Assembly (NCBI GenBank): GCA_039566865.1
Contig: CM076956.1
Coordinates: forward strand, 8,195,511 to 8,259,510
DNA from: Aurelia coerulea
Taxonomy: Eukaryota; Cnidaria; Scyphozoa; Semaeostomeae; Ulmaridae
Direction: 5' to 3'
DNA: 64,000 nt
A model generated the notes under the pieces. The model made no database searches and was not told the DNA's origin. It saw only the letters and a list, made by a program, of their open reading frames with translations. A program made the translations under genes and the position numbers. Below, in pieces: positions 35,320 through 46,475 of this stretch. How positions within the stretch are numbered: position 1 is the stretch's first letter; the number at the start of each line of letters is the position of its first letter.

Positions 35320-35700
35320 TGCTGCTAAAATGTCCAAAAGCAGATTCTTTAGCTTAATTTTGAACAAACTCCGCACACAACTGCACGGGTGACATGACTC
35401 GCTAGCAACCATTTTGACTTAAAAAATCTCTACGAAAGAACGAGAGAGGTTTTGGTTGCATTTATCGTTGGTTTGAATTTCTGCTGCTAGAATGTCCAAA
35501 ACTGGATGCTTCATTTTAGCTTTAAACTATCAACTAACTCCGTACACATTGCATGGGCGCTAGAGCTCTTTTACAGTTTTAGTAAACGTTTTGATTTAGA
35601 AATCTTCACGGAAGAACGAGAGCGGCCTCTGTTGGTTTTATTGTTGGTTCGAAATTCTGCTACTAAAATGTCAAAAACTGGATTCTTCATCTTAAAGGGA
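35320..35700 (+). repeat. Degenerate tandem repeat, period about 160-176 bp
   Basis: GCTGCTAAAATGTCCAAAA near 35320 returns as GCTGCTAGAATGTCCAAAAC near 35480 and GCTACTAAAATGTCAAAAAC near 35656. The interiors share AAGAACGAGAGAGG / AAGAACGAGAGCGG and TTTGAATTTCTG / TTCGAAATTCTG. Two full units and one partial. Confidence 0.75.
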
Positions 35701-37743
35701 GTTCACAAACCATAGTTTTCTTGATGATTTTATTAATTTTCCTCAATTGATGTAAGATTTACGATGAATTTGATTTTTCAAAATTTTCGACGAATTTTTT
35801 CAAAAATAATTAAACTACCACCATTTTGAAAATAATAAAGATATCAAACAATTTCCACGGCACATACACAGCAAATTACCCTAAGTTCCTTTCAAGCCAT
35901 TCAATTTATAGACAAATGTGAGAGAATTTTACACCCACCTTTTAAAGATTTGAGCTCTATGCTCGTGGACACACCTTTTCGACTCACCCAGTATGTGGAT
36001 GACTTTATCGTCTGGTACCTAATGCGCTGCACGGTCAGGTCAGCAATCTAGGACAAAGTGCAAGCTGCTAACGCACGCTTTTTCAGGCTATGCATGCTTT
36101 TAAGGCCTTCTCATAAGATCACTTTGTCTACGAGGTTTGAATCCTGGTTTGAATGCTAAAGAAAATGCCCTGATAGTTTACATGCAAAGCTGTGCAGGAC
36201 ATTGAATAACCGTTGGAATAATTTACTCGACTTGCACTTTATGAAATCGGCTGGCGGCATTGCACAAGAGTTTGCTTTGAAATTTGTAAGATTTTAGAGT
36301 CATTTTTCATGCATGGTTCTTGGCAAAGTTCCTAGGCGACGGACAGCATGCTGAGATTACGTCTTGATGCAGAAATATTCCTATGATGACGTTGTACTTG
36401 CGTAAAAGGTCTTCGCTCTGATGTAGGAGTCCACTAGGTGCAAAGTGTCACGCTTACTAAATGTTCAACTGATCTGATTGGCTGGCTCGGCAATAACGTC
36501 AATCAAAGAGTGTCTTTTGTTGCTGAGCAAAAGGATATATGCGCTTTTTCTCTCATGGGGTAGAATTCATACATTTTTTGCAAGCAAAATAATTCCCATG
36601 TTGAAGAAAACGCTCTTTTGCGGAGTTTTGTTAAAACACATGATTGATTCATTAATGTTTTCACGTTTTTAAGTTTTTAGGGTCACATCGGGTTTCCAAA
36701 GAAGATTATTCCCATGTCACAAGAAAACCTTATTTTTTGCTTGTTTAAATTGGCTATAGAAACTAAATTATTATTAGCAGTATCTTTCGAAGACATTCAT
36801 GCTCGTAAAACAGAGAGCTGAATGCCGGTTTTCTGTTCCTTTTATCTTTCTTGTCTTGTGTGCACGGTGCACGTCGTTTCACGTATTGACTTGTTTTAGA
36901 TGTTTAATGTCCTTTTTTATAATTACGTAATAGTTTGGGGGTAGCTTACAACCAAGTAAAAAATTTTGCCAGCCATTATATTTGGGTCTAAAGTTTAGAC
37001 TCTTCATTTAATTTGCAATTATTTGTTTGCAAGCTATCCTAACTTGTAGTTTAATTCAATGTTTATATGCTGTTTGCTTTTCGAGTAGTTTGGAAATAAA
37101 TCCACTTTTCTGAAATCTACGAAAAGACTCTAACTAGGATTTGTGAAGCCAGCGTTGACGAAAACATTGCGATGCGTACATCTTTTGATTGCTCAGACTG
37201 TGCCGAACAACATGTTTTTTTACTGCTTTTCGATAGGCCGAATTGTATTGGAGAAATTAACTGTTTTCTGAGGAGAGTGGCTTTGCGAAATGGCACCTCG
37301 CTGTTCATTGGAGCGGAAAGCAGAGTTACCTGGCCTTGGGGGTAGTCGTGTCACTTCGCTCCTTTTGGTATCGTCCCTGTAATGTAGCAGGAGGTAGCAT
37401 ATACTGTAAATTTTTGTCTGATGAATATAAAACAAAAAACCAAACGAAGGAATCCTTTGTCGCGTGCAACATTTTGAACCAAGAAGAACCCCAGCTTTAC
37501 GCTTGTCTTCCACAGGATGCAAAAATGTCGCAAATGCAAAACTTTTAATGTTTGACAGCAAAAAGTCCCACTGTTTGACTGACGTTGCTTTAAAGTCAGC
37601 CAATCAAATCAGTTGATTTTGCTCACATCGAATCTCGAGCTTCATTGATTTTCAAAATGTATAATTCACACGCGCGTCTTAGAGAAGTAACAATTATACT
37701 AGCAATAGCAATAATAGTCAGCAAGGATTTTCGCTCCTGACCT
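35701..37743. other. Intergenic DNA, no gene recognised
   Basis: Contains a fragment near 35895-35995 (GAGAATTTTACACCCACCTT, then GACTCACCCAGTATG) that matches one end of the MITE family at 45899-46473. Otherwise no repeat ends or coding signals are seen. Confidence 0.4.
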
Positions 37744-38097
37744 ATGGCCAAAAACCACTCAAGCCTCATTTTCACCGACCAATCAGACGGCAAATAAGTG
37801 AAGAAGACAAAAGAAACCCGTGAAGAATTTTCTAAATTTTACCTACCTTCATAAAACGCAACCTGGACAAAAACTGCTTGTTCACGAATTACGCCTTGAA
37901 ACCTGGAGATATTTTAACCGGTATCCAAAGTTGTATACCCAAACATCTGGAGAGTAGATTTCTTCAAAAAAATTCGGTAACGGGCAGCTTTTCCCCAGGT
38001 TGCATTTTATGAAGGTAGGTAAAATTTAGAAAAATCTTCACAGGTTTCTTTTGTCTCCTTGGTCCGTTAAAAGGAGGCTTTGGCGGTTTTCGGCCAT
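37744..38097. repeat. Foldback element (ATGGCC ... GGCCAT)
   Basis: The left arm ATGGCCAAAAACCACTCAAG and right arm CTTTGGCGGTTTTCGGCCAT are inverse. A second, inner matched pair (AATTTTACCTACCTTCATAA and its inverse, near 37838 and 37998) extends the stem. No TSD read. Probably a MITE. Confidence 0.7.
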
Positions 38098-38227
38098 GAG
38101 CTACGAGCAAAAGTTGGCTAAAGCATCTGATGCTGCAATGGTCAGGATTAAACTTTTTTATCATACTTTCGAAACTGCGCATGCCCTGATTTCTGGGGTA
38201 ACCGCAATTATATCATTTGACAGCCGC

Positions 38228-39502
38228 AATAGCATAAGTTGCTTTTGTTGGCACCTGAATTCACGGCGATTAGCGATCGCAGACAAAGGAAATTCCCTCA
38301 AAACAATCAAAGCCGCAAAAGCTTATCTGAAACCCAGGTAGCTAGCACCTTCATTGTGCATACCAGAAATTGTTTTCAAGAGCAAACATGAGCATATATG
38401 GAAAGAAGAAGGACGTCTACTTCGGGCATTTTATCTATTTGGTTCAGAAACTGAGCAGTAAGGGCTGTTTATATGGAAAAAGATTTCCCGGCATTTTCCC
38501 GTTTCACCGGGAAACTCGCTCAGCCGACCTTTCATAAGCGAAAATTTTCCCCGGGAAGCCGTAAAATGCCGGGGAAACTTTCTCCATATAAACAGGCCCT
38601 ACGTGTTTTAATTGCACCAAAAATGATAAGAGAATTGAATCGCCTTTCAATCGGCTTTTGAACTAAATGAATAAAACGCCTGAGGTAGATGTGTAGATAC
38701 GGCCTTCTTCTTTTGATCTATGCTCATACTTGCTCTTGAAACCATTTCTGGAAAAGAAGGACAGATTTTGTAACACAATAGCATGATATGCTTTTGTTGA
38801 CATCTGAATTCAAAGTGATTAGCGACTGCAGACAAAGAAAGTTCTCTCAACCATAAATTCAAAACAAACAAAGCCGCAAAAGTTTCTGTGAAACCCAGGT
38901 AGCTAGCTCGCTCGTTGTGCATACCAGATATTATGTTTAAAAGCAAACATGAGCATATATCAAAAGAAGAAGGATATATGTACACATCTGCCTCGGACAT
39001 TTTATTTCTTTGGTTCAGAAGCTGAGCAGTAAGTGTTTTAATTACACCCAACAAAAATAACAGAATTGAATCGCCTCCCAAACGGCTCTTGAACCAAAGA
39101 AATTAAATGCCAGAGGCAGAGGCAGATGTGTAGATATACCCTTCTCTTTTTGATCTATGCTCATGCTTGCTTTTAAAAACAATTTCTGGAAGAAACTTTT
39201 GGGGCTTTGTTTGTTTTGAATTACTGGTTTAGAGAATTTCCTTTGTCTGCGATCGCTAATCGCTTTGAATTGCGGTGTCAATCTAAAGCAATTCATTATA
39301 TTGTCTTACCAAATCTGTCCTTGTTTTCTGGAATGCACGACAAGTGAGCTAGCCACCTGGGTTTCAGAGAAACTTTTGCGGCTTTGCTTGTTTTGAATTA
39401 TTAGTTGAGAGAATTTCCTTTGTCTGTGACCGCTAATCGCTTTGCATTGCGGTGTCAATCTAAAGCAATTCATGATATTGTCTTACAAAATCTGTCCTTG
39501 TT
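38228..39502. mobile_element. Cluster of palindromic 9-bp-TSD MITE copies
   Basis: Three joined pieces of the family: a copy without its left end (38228-38752, itself carrying an insertion at 38462-38599), a nearly complete copy (about 38755-39325, starting AAGAAGGACAGATTTTG and ending AATCTGTCCTTGTT), and a right-arm fragment (39326-39502). Junctions fall at internal positions, suggesting recombination between copies. Confidence 0.75.
38462..38599. mobile_element. Palindromic MITE nested in a MITE
   Basis: GGGCTGTTTATATGG at the left and CCATATAAACAGGCCC at the right enclose arms containing CCCGGCATTTTCCCG. It splits the sequence GAGCAGTA/GTGTTTTAATT that is continuous in sister copies (39026 and 40770). 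Flanks TAA and TAC hint at a 3-bp TWA-type duplication (PIF/Harbinger-like) with one change, or a TA duplication. Confidence 0.75.
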
Positions 39503-40495
39503 CAACATGTGGGGAAAATTGTTGACAACAAACAAACAGACAGGCAGGATCAAAAACCTCGTTATCACGTTACAAGTAAAAAGGTCTGAACATAAGTTAG
39601 AAATTCTAGCTTGAGAATTGTCGCAGTTTAAATTGCTTTTCAGCAAGAAGCTGTGCATCAAATTTTAATTAGGCTACCTCTCCTCGGAAAGCAAAAAATT
39701 GATTCCCTTTGATAAAGATTTCATGTGAAATAGATCTTTCCAAGTCTCGATTGTGAGTTGAGAAAACAAAGGAAAACACTTTTCCTTCTTTCCAAGCTAT
39801 CTTTTGATTCCCAATGCGCATGGTTGTCTTGGAAATACACGATTTACCTTTGACTAATTTGAAAACAAAATTGACATTCCTTTGTTTTCTTCCTTGAATT
39901 GGGATTCACCTACCTTGATCTCATTTTAACAAAGAAACTCGGGAAAGGTCTATTATACCAGTTTGACCCCCTGTGTAGTTCTTGGCAGATTTCGTTCTAT
40001 TTCATTTCATAGAGCGCCTCTAAATATGTGGAATTTCTTCCTTGTAGAGCCCAGATATTTATAATTAATAGTAAAACTTTATTGGGACAATGATGAAACT
40101 TCTATTTAAAGACACAAATCTAATCTGCTTTGCATGGGAAGGTATTCTGATAAAGATTTTTTGTATTTTAATCTCCTTATATCCACATGACTTCAGGAAA
40201 AAGGCTTAAATAAAGAGAATTTTGTGAAAGGCATTTTTGAAAAAAGATTTGGAAAAAGAGAGTTGGTAAATATTTCATAAGGAATATGATTCGATCATGG
40301 GTTATTTACGGAAAACATTGTAGAGAGAAATCAACAAGCTACAGCTTATATGTCACGCTACACCTCATAAGTGATGTTATTTAGGGAAGGCTATTTTCGG
40401 CTAGACTATCTAGATCTTCTTCTATATCAAGTAGACCTTTTGCTGTTCTATAAGAGTCTGGATCGAGCAGCACTTTTAATCATTGTTATACAAGT
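39503..40495. other. Intergenic DNA, no gene recognised
   Basis: AT-rich; no ORF with domain features and no transposon ends seen. The last 9 bases (TATACAAGT, 40487-40495) are the target duplication of the next element. Confidence 0.4.
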
Positions 40496-41097
40496 AAACA
40501 AGGACAGATTTTGTAAGACAAGGGCAAGAGATACTTTCGTTGACACCTGAATTCAAAGTGATTAGCGACTGCAGACAAAGGAAATTATCTCAACCATAAA
40601 TTCAAAACAAACAAAGACGCAAAAGTTTCTATGAAACCCAGGTAGCTAGCGCGCTTGTTGTGCATTCCAGAAATTGTTTTTAAGAGCAAACATTAGCATT
40701 TATCGAAAGAAGAAAAATATATCTACACATCTACCCAGGGCATTTTATTTCCTTGGCTCAGAAGCCGAGCAGTAAGTGTTTTCATTACACCCAAAAAGAT
40801 AAGAGAATTGAATCGCCTCTCAATCGACTTTCGAACTAAATGAATAAAATGCCCGCGGTAGATGTGTAGAAATATCCTTCTTCTTTCGATCCATGCTCAT
40901 GTTTGCTCTTAAAGAACAATTTCTGGAATGCACAACAAGCGAGCTAGCTACCTGGGTTTCAGAGAAACTTTTGCGGCTTTGTTTGTTTTGAATTACTGGT
41001 TGAGAGAATTTCCTTTGTCTGCGATCGCTAATCGCTTTGAATTGCAGTGTCAATCAAAACCAACTCGTGCTATTGTCTTACCAAATCTGTCCTTGTT
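40496..41097. mobile_element. Palindromic 9-bp-TSD MITE, complete, 602 bp
   Basis: Left end AAACAAGGACAGATTTTGTA, right end ACCAAATCTGTCCTTGTT. The arms are about 270 bp and pair along almost the whole length. Perfect TATACAAGT flanks at 40487-40495 and 41098-41106. A good reference copy for the family. ORFs such as MHNKRASYLGFRETFAALFV in the right arm recur in other copies but are not genes. Confidence 0.88.
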
Positions 41098-41182
41098 TAT
41101 ACAAGTTGCTAGATTAAAAGGCGTTATAGCTTCTGTCACTGTTGTGCACATTTGAAAATTTGTCAGATTTATCTGAAATGTA

Positions 41183-41798
41183 CCGGGTGACCCAGAAAAA
41201 AGTGACCCAACGCAATTTGTTATAGAAAAAAAAGTAAGTGGCTGATTGAAATGCTTCAAACATTGTTTTGTCACTAATAGACTGGCCTACGTTATGAGTC
41301 TTTTTGTAAACTTTTTTCGGCACTTCAAGTTCCCCGAATTAAGGATTTCGAGGAAAATGGCATGCTTGAAATCCCCAAAAGTAGTGAAAAACAGGAGATC
41401 GATTTTCAGCCATTTCAGATCTTCAAAACAACGAGCGGCGTGTTACATTGCAGCCTGTGAATATTTCTAGGTACCTAGGGACTATAAACTTGTCCTGAAA
41501 ACTTTCGACTGAGTTGCTTATTCTCAAGTTGAAATGAAACATGCTCGTCATCGCATTGAAGATCTGAAATGGCTGTAAATCGATCCCCTGTTTTTGACTA
41601 TTTTTTGAGGATTTCAGGCATGTCCTTTTCCTCAAAATCCTTAATTCAGGAAATTTAATGTGCCGAAAAAATTTGCAAAAATACTCATAACGTAGGCTAG
41701 TCTGTTAGCGACAGAACAACGTTTGAAGCATTTAAATTGGCCACTTACTTTCCTTTCTATGACAGGTTGCATTGGGTCACTTTTTCTGGGTCACCCGG
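41183..41798. mobile_element. Long-TIR MITE with CCGGGTGACCCAG ends
   Basis: CCGGGTGACCCAGAAAAAAG and its inverse at the right. The arms exceed 200 bp (CGATTTTCAGCCATTTCAGA and TCTGAAATGGCTGTAAATCG are mirror positions). TGTA lies on both sides (41179-41182 and 41799-41802), so the duplication is TA or 4 bp. It lies 85 bp from the previous MITE. Confidence 0.8.
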
Positions 41799-42764
41799 TG
41801 TACAAAGACTGTTCGACCTAGACTCTTTTAAGAATGCTAAAAGATCTATTGCAGAATTTATTTTCTTGCCAAGGGATGGTGCAAAAATTTGTCTTACTAC
41901 ATGACTGGTGGAGAAATAAAATTCATGTTAAAAAATCTGCTCACGCCGTATATCGTGTACCATTAAAAAGGGCCTAACCACTCCAACAAAACAGGAATCA
42001 ATTTGGTCTTTTGTGCTTTGTACTCTTTACTTCAGTGCTGGCCAGTTTCGCCCACTATGGGATCTTCAGAGCAACTGACTAATTAAAAGTGTTAACCTCT
42101 ATTTATAGTGAGCTCTATGTCAATGTAAGGTAAAGTAATTTACAAGTATAATTTTGTCAATTTGTAGGCAAACCATCTGTGACAAAAAAATTTGAAAAAG
42201 GAAAGGCCACGATACCAGCGTCGATCGTGGGGTCCGAAGATGCTTGCGGCGACGAATGAATTAATAAATTTGCAGGCAGAAACACCGCAACACGACGAAA
42301 AGGAAATGTGCTTGAATTTATTTATTGCCAATATTCCGTCCTGCTATGCAGGAATTTTTATAAGGAATTTTGACCTTATAACGTAAAAGTGTTCTTGTCA
42401 TATATTGATGTTGCTTTTGGCCTCGTTCTCGTTGTTTTCAGTTGAGTCTTTGTTGTTGTAGGGGTCGGTTCTTGTAGCATGGTGTTGAATTTTTGTGTTT
42501 TGTCTTTTGATGTCAAATCTTCCTTCATTATGCTCACCCCGTATAAGTTTGAAGATAAATCTTTCCACCTTACAGAGGAAAAAACCAAACATTCATATCT
42601 TTTACAATTGCTTGGATACAAGTGGATTTTTTAACGAGCACTTTTTGGTGGCTTGGGTGAAGCCATCAAACAAATTGCAGAAAATTATGGAGAACAATGG
42701 ACACATGTGGTGTTTACAGATATGTTTACAGTTTGGCGATGGAACCCCTTTAACATGTCAACTT

Positions 42765-43363
42765 AACAAGGGCAGGTTTTGTAATACAATAGCAACAGTT
42801 GCATTTGATTGACACCTCAATTCAAAGTGATCAGCGACTACAGACAAAGGAAATTCTCTCAACCAGTAATTCAAAACAAACAAAGCCGCAAACGTTTCTT
42901 CGAAACTAATAGGGCAAACTCTCGACTTGTGCAAGCGAAAGATGGTTTTTAAGAGAAGCTATGTGCTTATAACGAAAGAAGGAGGGCAAATCTAAAGTTC
43001 AGTCTGGCGGATTTTGTTTATTTGATTCAGGAGCTGTTTTGTAATCGCTTCATTTAAGCCCTAAATACGCGAGAATTACAATGCCTTCTGCTCGGCTTCT
43101 GAATCAAATAAACAAAATCCGCCAGACAGAACTTTAGATTTACCTTTCTTCTTTCGTTATAAGCACGTAACTTCTCTTAAAAACACCTTTCGCTTGCACA
43201 AGGCGAGAGTTTGCCCTACTAGTTTCGAGGAAACTTTTGCGGCTTTGTTTGTTTTGAATTACTGGTTGAAAGAATTTCCTTTGTCTGCAGTCGCTAATCG
43301 CTTTGAATTGAGGTGTCAATCAAATGCAACTGTTGCTATTGTATTATAAAATCTGTCCTTGTT
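42765..43363. mobile_element. Palindromic 9-bp-TSD MITE, complete, 599 bp
   Basis: AACAAGGGCAGGTTTTGTAA at the left, AAATCTGTCCTTGTT at the right. Flanks TGTCAACTT and TATCAACTT differ at one base. The central hairpin (TCTGGCGGATTTTGTTTATT and inverse) belongs to the GGCGAGAGTTTGCC subfamily shared with 26478, 44895 and 56484. Confidence 0.87.
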
Positions 43364-43589
43364 TATCAACTTAGATAAGGACATTTTGTTTGTGAAAATC
43401 GGTCCTATCGCTCTCATATTACAAGCAATTTTGTTACAATGCTTGATGTCAAGATCCTTCAAACAGGCCTAAAATCCATGATTAAAGTTGCAAGCAATTT
43501 AGCCCCACATCTATCGTAATCAAATTCCATCCGTCTATCTTGTCCCTGAAAAATTTACTAGATATAAAGAGGTATAAAGAAGTTGCTGC

Positions 43590-44192
43590 AACAAGGACAG
43601 ATTTGTAAGATAATAGCATGAGTTGCTTTCGATTGACACCGTAATTCAAAGTGATTAGCGATCGCAGACAAAGGAAATTCCCTCCACCAGTAATTCAAAG
43701 CAAACAAAGCCGCAAAACTCTCTCTGAAACCCAGGTAGCTAGCTTGCTTGTTGTGCATTCCAGAAACTGTTTTCAAGAGGAAACACGAGCATAGATCGAA
43801 AGAAGAAGGATGTATCTACATCTACACATCTGCCTCATTCATTTCATTTGTTTGGTTCAAAAGCCGATTGGGAGGCGATTCAATTCCCTTATATTTTGGG
43901 TATGATTAAAACACTTATTGCTCAGCTTCTGAACCAAAGAAATAAAATGCCTGAGGTAGATGTGTAGATATATTCTTCTTCTTTCGACATAAGCTCGTGT
44001 TTGCTCTTAAACCAATGTCTGGAATGCACGACGAGCGCGCTAGCTACCTGGGTTTCAGAGAAAGTTTTGCGGCTTTGTTTGTTTTGAATTTCTGGTTGAG
44101 GGAATTTCCTTTGTCGGCAATCGCTAATCGCTTTGAATTCAGGTGTCAACGAAAGCAGCTCATGCTATTGTATTGCAAAATCTGTACTTGTT
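43590..44192. mobile_element. Palindromic 9-bp-TSD MITE, complete, 603 bp
   Basis: AACAAGGACAGATTTGTAAG at the left, AAAATCTGTACTTGTT at the right. Flanks AGTTGCTGC and GGTTGCTAC share seven of nine bases. It belongs to the CCCAGGTAGCTAGC subfamily with 38755 and 40496, so two subfamilies landed about 230 bp apart in the same host repeat. Confidence 0.83.
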
Positions 44193-44500
44193 GGTTGCTA
44201 CATAGTCGTATCCATTTTTGACTGTCATTCAGTTTTTTTAGTCTATCTTTTATTATCAAGCGGCTGAATTGTTAGTGAATGTGATGAAGAATTTTTGGGC
44301 TCTTCTGAAGGATTTTGAGATGAAGTATTTTTGTGAAATCGTATGTCATAAGAGAAAGATACGACCAATTTTGACAAATTCAATTTTCTTTTCTTATCTT
44401 ACTTTCTTTTCTTTTCTTTCAAAAAGTTGACACGTTTGCAACACAGGTATTGTCAGTTTCTAGGAATCTGATAAATATTTTAACAGCTACAGGCTTATGA

Positions 44501-44831
44501 TAATCGAGAATTCCACCTTCCATTCTGGTCCATGAATTACGTGCTATTGAAAAATCAAAATTCTATTTCTGAAACTGACTATTGAATTGAATTCAAATTT
44601 CAAGTCAAATAAATCATGGGCCAGAATGGAATGTGGAATTCTCGATTCCCATACAAACCCCTTACAAGTATTTTTCTAATTTTTGGGTGTTAAAGATGAG
44701 TGATTTTACCAAAAAAAATTTCTTATCTAGGTTAACCTTTGTCTGATAGATTAACATGTTAGTTTTGAATATCAGCCATATACTTTTTATTCCAAAGCCC
44801 GCCAAACCTGTTAACGTTTTTTTACTCACCC
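44501..44831 (-). repeat. Inverted repeat and MITE end with CCGGGTGAGT terminus
   Basis: Arms at 44501-44540 (TCGAGAATTCCACCTTCCAT) and 44613-44648 are inverse. The segment 44640-44831, read on the minus strand, starts CCGGGTGAGTAAAAAAACGT and aligns with 48978-49170 (both end GGGGTTTGTATGGGAA). A one-ended or eroded copy. Confidence 0.6.
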
Positions 44832-44894
44832 GGAATACATTATTTTGAGTCACCTGGTATTACAAGAGTCACGCTGTTTTGCTCACCACCCGGC

Positions 44895-45450
44895 AACAAG
44901 GACAGATTTTGTAATACAATAGCATCAGTTGCTTTGATTGACTCCTCAATTCAAGATGATTAGCGACTGCAGACAAATGAAATTCTCTCAACCAGTAATT
45001 CAAAACAAACAAAGCCGCAAATGCTGTCCCGAAACCAGTAGGGCAAATTCTCATGTTGTATACGCGCGACGGGTATTTTTTAAGAGAAGCTAAGTGCTTA
45101 TAACGAAAAAAAGAAGGGTAAATTTAAAATTGTGCCTGGCGGATCGTGGCGGATTGTGTTTATTTGATTCAGGAGCTGAGCTGAAGGCATTTTAATTCTC
45201 GCTTATTTAGCGCTTAAATGAAACGATTACTAAACAGCTTCTGCATCAAATAAACAAATCCACCAGGCAGATCTTTAGATTTACCCTTCTTCTCTTGTTA
45301 AAGCACATAACTTCTCTTGAAAACCACCTGTCGCATGCACACGAAAAGAGTATGCCCTACTGGTTTCGGAGCAACTTTTGCAGATTTGTTTGAATTGAAG
45401 TGTCAATTGAAAGCAACTGATGCTATTGTATTATGAAATCTGTCTTTTTT
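44895..45450. mobile_element. Palindromic MITE copy, eroded right end
   Basis: Starts AACAAGGACAGATTTTGTAA directly after CACCACCCGGC. It has the family's central hairpin (GGCGGATCGTGGCGGATTGT and inverse). The right arm has lost about 50 bp after CGGAGCAACTTTTGCAG and ends ATGAAATCTGTCTTTTTT. No matching flanks readable. Confidence 0.75.
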
Positions 45451-45461
45451 AAGTGACAGCA

Positions 45462-45871
45462 CAGGTAATGGGGAAAAATTAGTATAAAGTAACAAGTACC
45501 TCTCTTTTTACTTTTTGCCAGATTTCCCAAGTTTGTCTAGATTAGATTGGGCCAACCACGACGATGTTTGTGATACAAACAGTTCCGGTTTCCACTCAAG
45601 AGAAATAAGAATAAAGGTTTGCAGGTTTCCGTAGGCCATTGCAGGTTTCCGTAGGCCATTGCAGTTTCCCTCAGCTTCTTTGCCTTACTCAGCACTCCAT
45701 CGGCCAGTATTCCTATAACGCTTGGCCTCAAACTGTTCGTCCATCACAAACACAATCATTGTCGTGGTTAGCCTAATCTAATCTAGACAAACTTGGGAAA
45801 TCTGGCAAACGGTAAAGTAAAAAGAGAGGTTCTAGTTATTTCTATGCTGCTTTTTCCCCATTACCTGTGGC
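45462..45871. mobile_element. Long-TIR MITE with CACAGGTAATGGGG ends
   Basis: CACAGGTAATGGGGAAAAA and the inverse TTTTTCCCCATTACCTGTG. Inside, CCAGATTTCCCAAGTTTGTC and GACAAACTTGGGAAATCTGG are exact inverses. The loop contains a 20-bp tandem doubling (GCAGGTTTCCGTAGGCCATT at 45621 and 45641). No clean TSD read. Confidence 0.8.
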
Positions 45872-45898
45872 TACAGGCTTTCAAATGTTTATACATTT

Positions 45899-46473
45899 TC
45901 TGACTCATCTGGAGCATAGGTTCCAAATCTTTAAAAAGGCTGGTGTAAAATTCAGTTACTTATTTCTTTTAACTGAATTACTTCAAAGAAACTTCAGCTA
46001 TTTCTCTATAATTCTACCGTTGGACTTTTCTGAAATCTTCAATATTTTTAGAATTAGAGTGTTTTTCTACTTTTTCAAGACTTCAAGAAAAATTTTCAAA
46101 AAAACTTAAAACCATCGTAATTTCTAAACTGTTTGAAGCAACATGAAATAATTTCGAAGAAAACCATAGTTTATTGATGTCTACAATATGGTATCAAGCA
46201 AAAGTCTGTCACTCTTCTGGTTTATGATTTAGAAATTTGATGACGTCACACCCTCAAATGAGTTAAAATGTAAACAACGCTGAAATTTCGAAAAATATTG
46301 AAAATTTCTGAAAAGTCCAACGGTAGAATTAAAGATAAGTAACTAAAGTTTGTTTCAAGCCACTCAGTCAGAAGAAATAGATCACAGAATTTTACACCCA
46401 CCTTTTTACGCCGAGTTAAAGATTTGATGCTCTCATCTGGTATAGCAAGAGTCACCATGCTTTACTCACCCGG
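45899..46473. mobile_element. Foldback MITE ending ACTCACCCGG
   Basis: The left half (GTAAAATTCAGTTACTTATT, CTACCGTTGGACTTTTCTGA) and right half (TCAGAAAAGTCC-type inverse, AGAATTTTACACCCACCTTT) are mirror images. The right terminus CTCACCCGG is followed by TA. Related copies lie at 57520-57900 and 58990-59490, with an end fragment near 35895. Confidence 0.7.
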
Positions 46474-46475
46474 TA

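Larger units (their letters stand above)
42540..44460 (+). repeat. Interspersed repeats carrying two palindromic MITEs
   Basis: The pieces 43364-43580 and 44193-44290 align with the uninterrupted copy at 5100-5365, and 42540-42755 aligns inversely with 24833-25050. The MITEs at 42765-43363 and 43590-44192 separate these parts. No coding capacity recognised in the host repeat. Confidence 0.6.

Noticed and set aside
40928..41155. Recurring ORF (SYLGFRETFAALFVLNYWLREFPLSA) in many places on both strands, suggesting a small gene family
   Set aside because: All copies lie in the long arms of the palindromic MITE; the open frame follows the repeat, appears in inverse orientation in the other arm, and has different ends in each copy.
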